Below are positions 59,124 to 64,000 of a DNA stretch of 64,000 bases, one piece after another. The notes under the pieces are model-generated. The model searched no databases, had not been told where the DNA came from, and saw nothing but the letters and a program-made list of their open reading frames with translations. Source of the DNA: Urechis unicinctus (lineage: Eukaryota; Annelida; Polychaeta; Xenopneusta; Urechidae); NCBI GenBank assembly GCA_034190875.2, contig CM067355.1, positions 33,983,314 to 34,047,313 on the forward strand, read 5' to 3'. Both the position numbers and the translations under genes were made by a program. Every line of letters begins with the position of its first letter. Position 1 is the first letter of the stretch.

Positions 59124-59288
59124 CGAATCATTGTCATCACGACCTGATGAACCAGGAGTAAATCTTGCACTGATGAAGTCATCAGTAAATTCAACTCCCA
59201 CCGAGTCGATGTCACCAGCATCCGCGACGGGTTCCGGTTCATCCGAACAGCAACACAACCGAGAGATGGCAGCAATGATGGCCCCCAT
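59124..59288 (-). CDS. CARD-NACHT-LRR gene, exon 1 with possible lipid-anchor N-terminus
   Basis: 55 codons from ATG at 59288 to a perfect donor (TCG, then GTGAGTTG), phase 0. The product starts MGAIIAAISRLCCCSDEPEP and continues acidic to SSGRDDNDS. Gly at position 2 and the CCC cluster at 12-14 resemble N-myristoylated and palmitoylated membrane anchors, which would be unusual for an NLR; this is inference, as position 6 is Ala where Ser/Thr is preferred. Linkage to exon 3 rests on phase and order. The ATG was chosen as the only one leading to the donor in frame. Confidence 0.55.
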
Positions 59289-59544
59289 ACTACAACCAGG
59301 ACATCAACACTAAGGTTATTAGAGATAAATCGAGTGCGTTTTCGAGGTTATTTGATAGGGAGAGCCAAGGCGAGTGTGGCGGCGGTGAGGGGCAATCATC
59401 GCCGTACTATTGCAATTGTTGAATATGTCCCGAAAAACAACGATATCTATGAATAGTAAATACATCTTTTGATTATGAGCGGATCCTAAAATGTGCCTCC
59501 CATCGCTCCTTAACCATCCTATTCGTGATGAGTAACCATTCAAA

Positions 59545-60262
59545 GTGACGTCACCCATCCTTTCCTCACCGTCCTATACAAAGCGGGTCCTCATCCCTGG
59601 GATGTCACCCATCCTTTCCTCGCCGTCCTATACAAAGCAGGTCCTCATTCCCTGTGACGTCACCCATCCTTTCCTCGCCGTCCTATATAAAGCAGGTCCT
59701 CATCCCTGTGACGTCACCCATCCTTTCCTCGCCGTCCTATACAAAGAAGGTCCTCATTCCCAGTTAGGTCATCCATCCTTTCCTCGCTGTCCTAAACATA
59801 GGGGGTCCTCATTCGTATTGACGTGGCCTATCCTTTCCTTGCCGTCCCATACATCGGGTCCTCATTCGCAGTGACGTCACCCATCCTTTCCTCGTACAAA
59901 GCGGGTCCTCATTCCCTGTGATGTCACCCATCCTTTCCTCGCCGTCCTATACAAAGCAGGTCTTCATTCCCAGTTAGGTCATCCATCCTTTCCTCGCTGT
60001 CCTAAACATAGGGGGTCCTCATTCGTATTGACGTCGCCTATCCTTTCCTTTGCGTCCCAAACATAGGGTCCTCATTCCCAGTGACGTCACCCATCTTTTC
60101 CTCGCCGTCCTATACAAAGCGGCAGGTCTCATTCCCTGTGATGTTCATCCATCCTTTCCCTCGCCGTCCTAAACATAGGGGTCCTCATTTCCCTTGAGAC
60201 ATCATCTTCTTTCCTCTGCGTCCCAAACAGCGGGTCCTCATTCCCTGTGCGTCACTCTGACT
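59545..60262 (+). repeat. 55-bp tandem repeat with CRE palindromes, upstream of the NACHT gene
   Basis: About 12-13 units of 'gtgacgtcacccatcctttc', then 'ctcgccgtcctatacaaagc', then 'gggtcctcattccct'. Perfect TGACGTCA (the cAMP response element palindrome) occurs at 59546, 59655, 59709, 59872 and 60082; other units have one-base variants such as TGATGTCA or TGACGTCG. The array starts about 260 bp upstream of the ATG of exon 1 (which runs leftward), so it lies where a promoter or proximal enhancer is expected. The right end is rearranged. Confidence 0.93.
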
Positions 60263-60984
60263 GCTTTAAAGACCCTCTAGAAACAACTGTTTGTTAAACC
60301 ACTGAAAACAATCGCCTGTTGCACAACACATTCTGCCCCGTCCGCCAAACCCAGATGACACCCGTGGAAGGGCAAATGTTTAGGTATGGGTCTCATCGAG
60401 GACTGCAATGTATTAACTGATATATAACTACTGTACAGTTACCACTGTATATGTAAACAGTACACGATTCCCTAAACATTATACTGTGGGTAGGGAGCTT
60501 TCATTATGTATCTCTACGCGAGGGCAATGGCTGGGGAGGACTATTCACTTTAACGCCTCAAGTAAGGAAGGTCATTTTGATGTTTGTTGATTTAGGTCAC
60601 AAATGAAAGTAAAATACTAGGGTTTTACTTCGCATTCTGTTGTGATATAACTGCTGTGATATATGAGGATGATTGTGATGTTTGGACAACTTAACTCAAC
60701 CAATCACTAAACCCGTTGCTGGGCTGTGAAACAAATCCAACCAATTGAAGGCATATTAGTATTTGCGAATGTAACCTATTGTTCAGAAGTATAATGGGAT
60801 CTCGTGACATGTTTCGTTTGGTAGTTTTATGCCCGTTATTTACGAACGAGCTGTTGCCATATTGAACTTTAATGAATATACCTGTTAAAATCACGACGTA
60901 TCTATCGTCACATGAGTCGCTTTTCAATGAACTTTAGATTGATTAAGACAGTGGGGGTGAATAGGTTTCGAAATAGATGGAGAC
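60263..60984. other. non-coding DNA
   Basis: Nothing recognised. Confidence 0.5.
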
Positions 60985-60989
60985 AATGT

Positions 60990-61330
60990 CAGGGATGGTA
61001 CTGAAGAAACAAATGACGATCAAGGTGATATATCGATGCAAAACTGGGTTGATGGAGAGCGCGAGTCTATTGATCTTCCGTTTACAAACATGTTAGGTTT
61101 GAGTTGTTATGTTTAATTGCCCGACGATCCCACCCAATCAGACTATTTCAACTCGTTTGACAAAAATGGCTTGGTGAAGGCGCAATGAACCCACCAGCAT
61201 CGTTTCCTGGATGAAGGTATGATAAGCCGGAAAGAAAATCTCTATTTCTAGGTATATAACCCTGACAAGCCACAGAAATATGGCATCAAGACTTACATAT
61301 TCTGGAACAGCAGTAACGGGTACGGCCCTG
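60990..61330 (+). pseudogene. piggyBac-type transposase relic
   Basis: Pieces read in order: LPFTNMLG, then PDDPTQSDYFNSF (the N-terminal 'P-x-x-DYF-x-x-F' block), then LDEGMI at about 61207-61224 (around the first catalytic Asp, usually IDEQMIPFRGR), then VYNPDKPQKYGIK (61252-61290), a hallmark of piggyBac transposases. Stops fall after SCYV, VKAQ and NLYF, and several hundred residues between the second and third pieces are missing, so this is an internally deleted dead copy. No terminal repeats or TTAA pair were identified. Confidence 0.65.
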
Positions 61331-62340
61331 TGTGGACGTTTTATTTCTTTTCCTCGGTCGTCATTGACCTCGATCAAAGGGAATTTGCCATATCGGATTT
61401 TGAAGGGACCGCTGGATTTAGCATCCGGAAAACAACATATATCATGAGCTTGTGATAAAATACCGTAAACCGCGCAAAACGCTTACCCCTGATTGATGCG
61501 GTTCATTAAGAAATGCTATCTATATATCGATTATGGAAAAATCACATGGTATCTTTTAGCTGGGTGCTCATGGAGTGGGTTCTAATCGGCGTCTCGGGGT
61601 GTCATCACGCAAGAGATACGTCGCATTGCATATATTGCAGTTTCTGGCGTTGAAAGTTTAGATTCAAACTAAATTAGCCATGCAGGCCAGCAGAATTCTA
61701 TTTGTTATTTTCACGATTGTATCGTAGTATAAAACTTACAAACAATTCCACCAAGAAAGCTGTTAACAATGTACTGCTTGCAGTTCATTCATCGAGAAAA
61801 AAGCGGCGACAAGGCTTTTTAGATGAATATTTCGATGTATTCACACTTTGAATACAGCTGGATCGCAGCAGACATGTTTCGTCTTTTCTCCATCACGATT
61901 GTCACAAAGGCTTATGTGTGGCACGGCTCTGCCCTAGATCCCTTATTAAACATGCTATTCGAACTGCCATCTGTTTTGAATAGCCGGGACTGCACATGCG
62001 CGTAGCTTCCGCCTCGTCGTAAAGAAAAACATGGTGAGATGTGCTCATCGATGATGCCACCACGAACACAATGGTAATAGTAATCCATATCAGCTGAATG
62101 CATCACTCGTGAATATAGGTGCACATTGTTCATTGCCACCAAAAGATGCGATGAAAGCAAATAACTGGCAAGGTTTTAGACGTTTAAGGTATCTGATTTC
62201 CATTGAGGACGTAGCCATTTCGTTGAATACAATCATCGTCAAAGTGGACGTGCTGTCGGGCTATAACGGGTATTGTGCATCGGTAAGTAGGCTGCCCCCA
62301 CAGTGAAAATGGTGCGACCTATGACTTGGTGATGGACTTA
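61331..62340. other. non-coding DNA
   Basis: Nothing recognised. Confidence 0.5.
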
Positions 62341-62351
62341 GTGAGAGAGAG

Positions 62352-62430
<79 letters not shown>

Positions 62431-62433
62431 AAG

Positions 62434-62493
<60 letters not shown>
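62341..62493. repeat. (GA)n microsatellite
   Basis: About 150 bp of GA with a short GGGAGAGAAAGGGG interruption. The Arg-Glu and Ser-Leu open frames on the two strands are artefacts. Confidence 0.98.
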
Positions 62494-62496
<3 letters not shown>

Positions 62497-62556
62497 AAGA
62501 GGAGGAGAGAGTAAGAGAGAAGAGAGAATAGACCTTCAAGAGTCAGAGTAAAGAGT

Positions 62557-62841
62557 GGGAGCTATTCAAAATAACCTGGCGCATATTTCACTAGGACTGA
62601 TAATAATATGTATTGATTATACCAATGATATCAAGTGGCTTGTGGGCACCGGTCCTTAAGCAGACAAGAGAGAGAGAGAGAGAGAGATCTATCTATCTCT
62701 GGAGAGAGAGAGAGAGAGATCACTGATTTATGTAGCCCTTCATGTCTTCAAGTGGGTGGCTATCAAAATAACCTTATGATAATACATGTATTGATTATAC
62801 CAATGATATCAAGATGGGCACCGGATAAGCAGACAAGAACA
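62557..62841 (+). repeat. diverged tandem duplication flanking a second GA tract
   Basis: 'ctat.caaaataacct', 'tgtattgattataccaatga' followed by 'tatcaag', and 'gggcaccgg..taagcagacaaga' occur at 62560-62668 and again at 62757-62840, about 190 bp apart. The second copy has short deletions. GA tracts lie between the copies (62668-62720). Confidence 0.88.
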
Positions 62842-64000
62842 TACGGTATCAAGGCAAATAAATATACCTTATCATAACATGATCAAATCCTGCACTTATA
62901 TCAAGGCTATAGGCTTACTATGCCTATGATTATGAGCTATGAGTTCGTGCCAAGTTGAGCCGACGTTTTGGTCTGAGAAGCCAACTGTTTTCTCAGGTTA
63001 AGCTGACTAAAGGTTGTCAGTTCAAAGGTTTTGCTTAATAACCACTTATTGCCGATTGCATAGAGATAAGGTGGATTAGTAAGGAATGGTTAGTGTGAAC
63101 GCAAAACAAACACACACCTCACAGCCTTGTGAGACAATGTGATAATACTCGTTTAAGACTTGTAACTGGCGCAATTGCTATGAACAAAAAAAACAATCAA
63201 AGCTGTTAGATGTTAGTAATATGGCGGTTTCTTGAACCTATGGATACACGTCTTCCATGCTATGAATGAACCAATGAAAATAATATCATATATGATTTAT
63301 ATAAGGGATAACGAATGGTGATGTCCTCCGAGCTGTTGCTCGTAACCTCAAATGTAAGTGGCCACATGTTGAACACGGAGAGGTCAAAGTCGTTTACCAT
63401 ATTTTAATCCCACATTGTTTAGAACGATTCAAAGCAATATAAACCCAAAACTAACTGGTACTTCTCAACGGCTAAATATTTGCCATAAAATCGTAAGCGC
63501 TTTTGCATCATCAAGGTGAGAGGGCAGTTTATGCAGCACCATTAAAGTTTGAGCACGTGTCATTATCCAGGTATGATCTACACAAGAGCTGATAATGAAT
63601 GGTTTATGGGGGACAGAGAAAGACTAACGAGAAACACCTGACTCGTAGCTAAGATACATTATACAAATTACTATACTTATTCAGCCAATAAATTTATCTA
63701 CTTAAATGAATCAAACGGAATGTGTAGAACAGGTCAGTGTTGCGTCCTGACACTTATCACATGATAACTTAATCAACGGAGTGACTCAGTGATGAACGTG
63801 AACAGATTGTGTGTGGACCTTGCTTGAAATCAGAAAACCAGAGACACAAAGCTTAATGTAGGAAGCATAAAGGTGCCAGTCAGAATGGATGAATATCGTT
63901 GCTTGTGATGCCGAATCAAGCAGAGCCTAATTGTTCTTCCGGGTTAACTGACGTTATTAAGCAGAACCATGTGATTTGTTGAAGGTACAATTATAACAGT
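62842..64000. other. non-coding DNA to the window end
   Basis: AT-rich with no recognised gene or repeat. Confidence 0.5.

Noticed and set aside
62261-62539. Ser-Leu and Arg-Glu repeat frames
   Set aside because: Translations of a (GA)n microsatellite.

Overview
This window reads as non-coding-rich nuclear DNA of an invertebrate animal, probably marine. The evidence is a multi-exon CARD-NACHT-leucine-rich-repeat gene with GT/AG introns, a nuclear-receptor gene relic, an RTE-like LINE, a tRNA-derived SINE, and relics of piggyBac, MULE-like, Polinton and Ty3-like elements, all set in AT-rich DNA full of tandem repeats. Large families of CARD-NACHT genes are known from amphioxus, sea urchins and some other marine invertebrates. 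I cannot name the species, and I saw no prokaryotic features.

Layout. From 0 to 7 kb there are three long microsatellites and a threefold degenerate 400-bp repeat. From 7 to 8.7 kb lies a Polinton-like capsid-gene fossil. From 9.4 to 15.6 kb there is a run of minisatellites (periods 40, 30, 16, 45, 39, 180 and 24 bp) and one fold-back transposon with 77-bp inverted ends. From 17 to 22.3 kb is a graveyard of DNA-transposon fragments plus one open, 5'-truncated LINE that landed inside an 18-bp minisatellite. SINE-like DNA lies at 23.8-24.1 kb and an E75/Rev-erb-like nuclear-receptor pseudogene at 24.55-25.0 kb. A possible small minus-strand gene end sits at 27.4-28.0 kb. A gag-like retroelement fossil lies at 31.1-31.9 kb. 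From 32 to 40 kb the DNA is mostly featureless and AT-rich, apart from a 55-bp array at 38 kb. From 40.8 to 43.6 kb is a 19-bp satellite with a 57-bp higher-order unit. From 43.9 to 45.5 kb is a Ty3-like fossil with a recognisable 5' LTR.

The main host gene lies on the minus strand from 59.29 kb down to about 49.4 kb (possible poly-A signal near 48.44 kb). I model five exons with compatible phases: two acidic N-terminal exons, one large CARD-NACHT-winged-helix exon, a short LRR-like exon and an LRR exon. The large exon carries one frameshift next to a homopolymer and one in-frame stop, so this copy is either a pseudogene or contains sequence errors. Its presumed promoter side abuts a 0.7-kb, 55-bp tandem array with five perfect TGACGTCA (CRE) palindromes. 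Inside its last long intron is a roughly 0.75-kb segment that recurs in the same orientation at 28.45-29.17 kb.

The best candidates for something undescribed are the tandem arrays that each repeat a bZIP-type binding site at fixed spacing: TGACTCA every 40 bp at 9.4 kb, TCACGTCA every 55 bp at 38 kb, and TGACGTCA in a 55-bp unit at 59.5 kb. All assignments come from reading the sequence and from memory of protein families. No database search was run.
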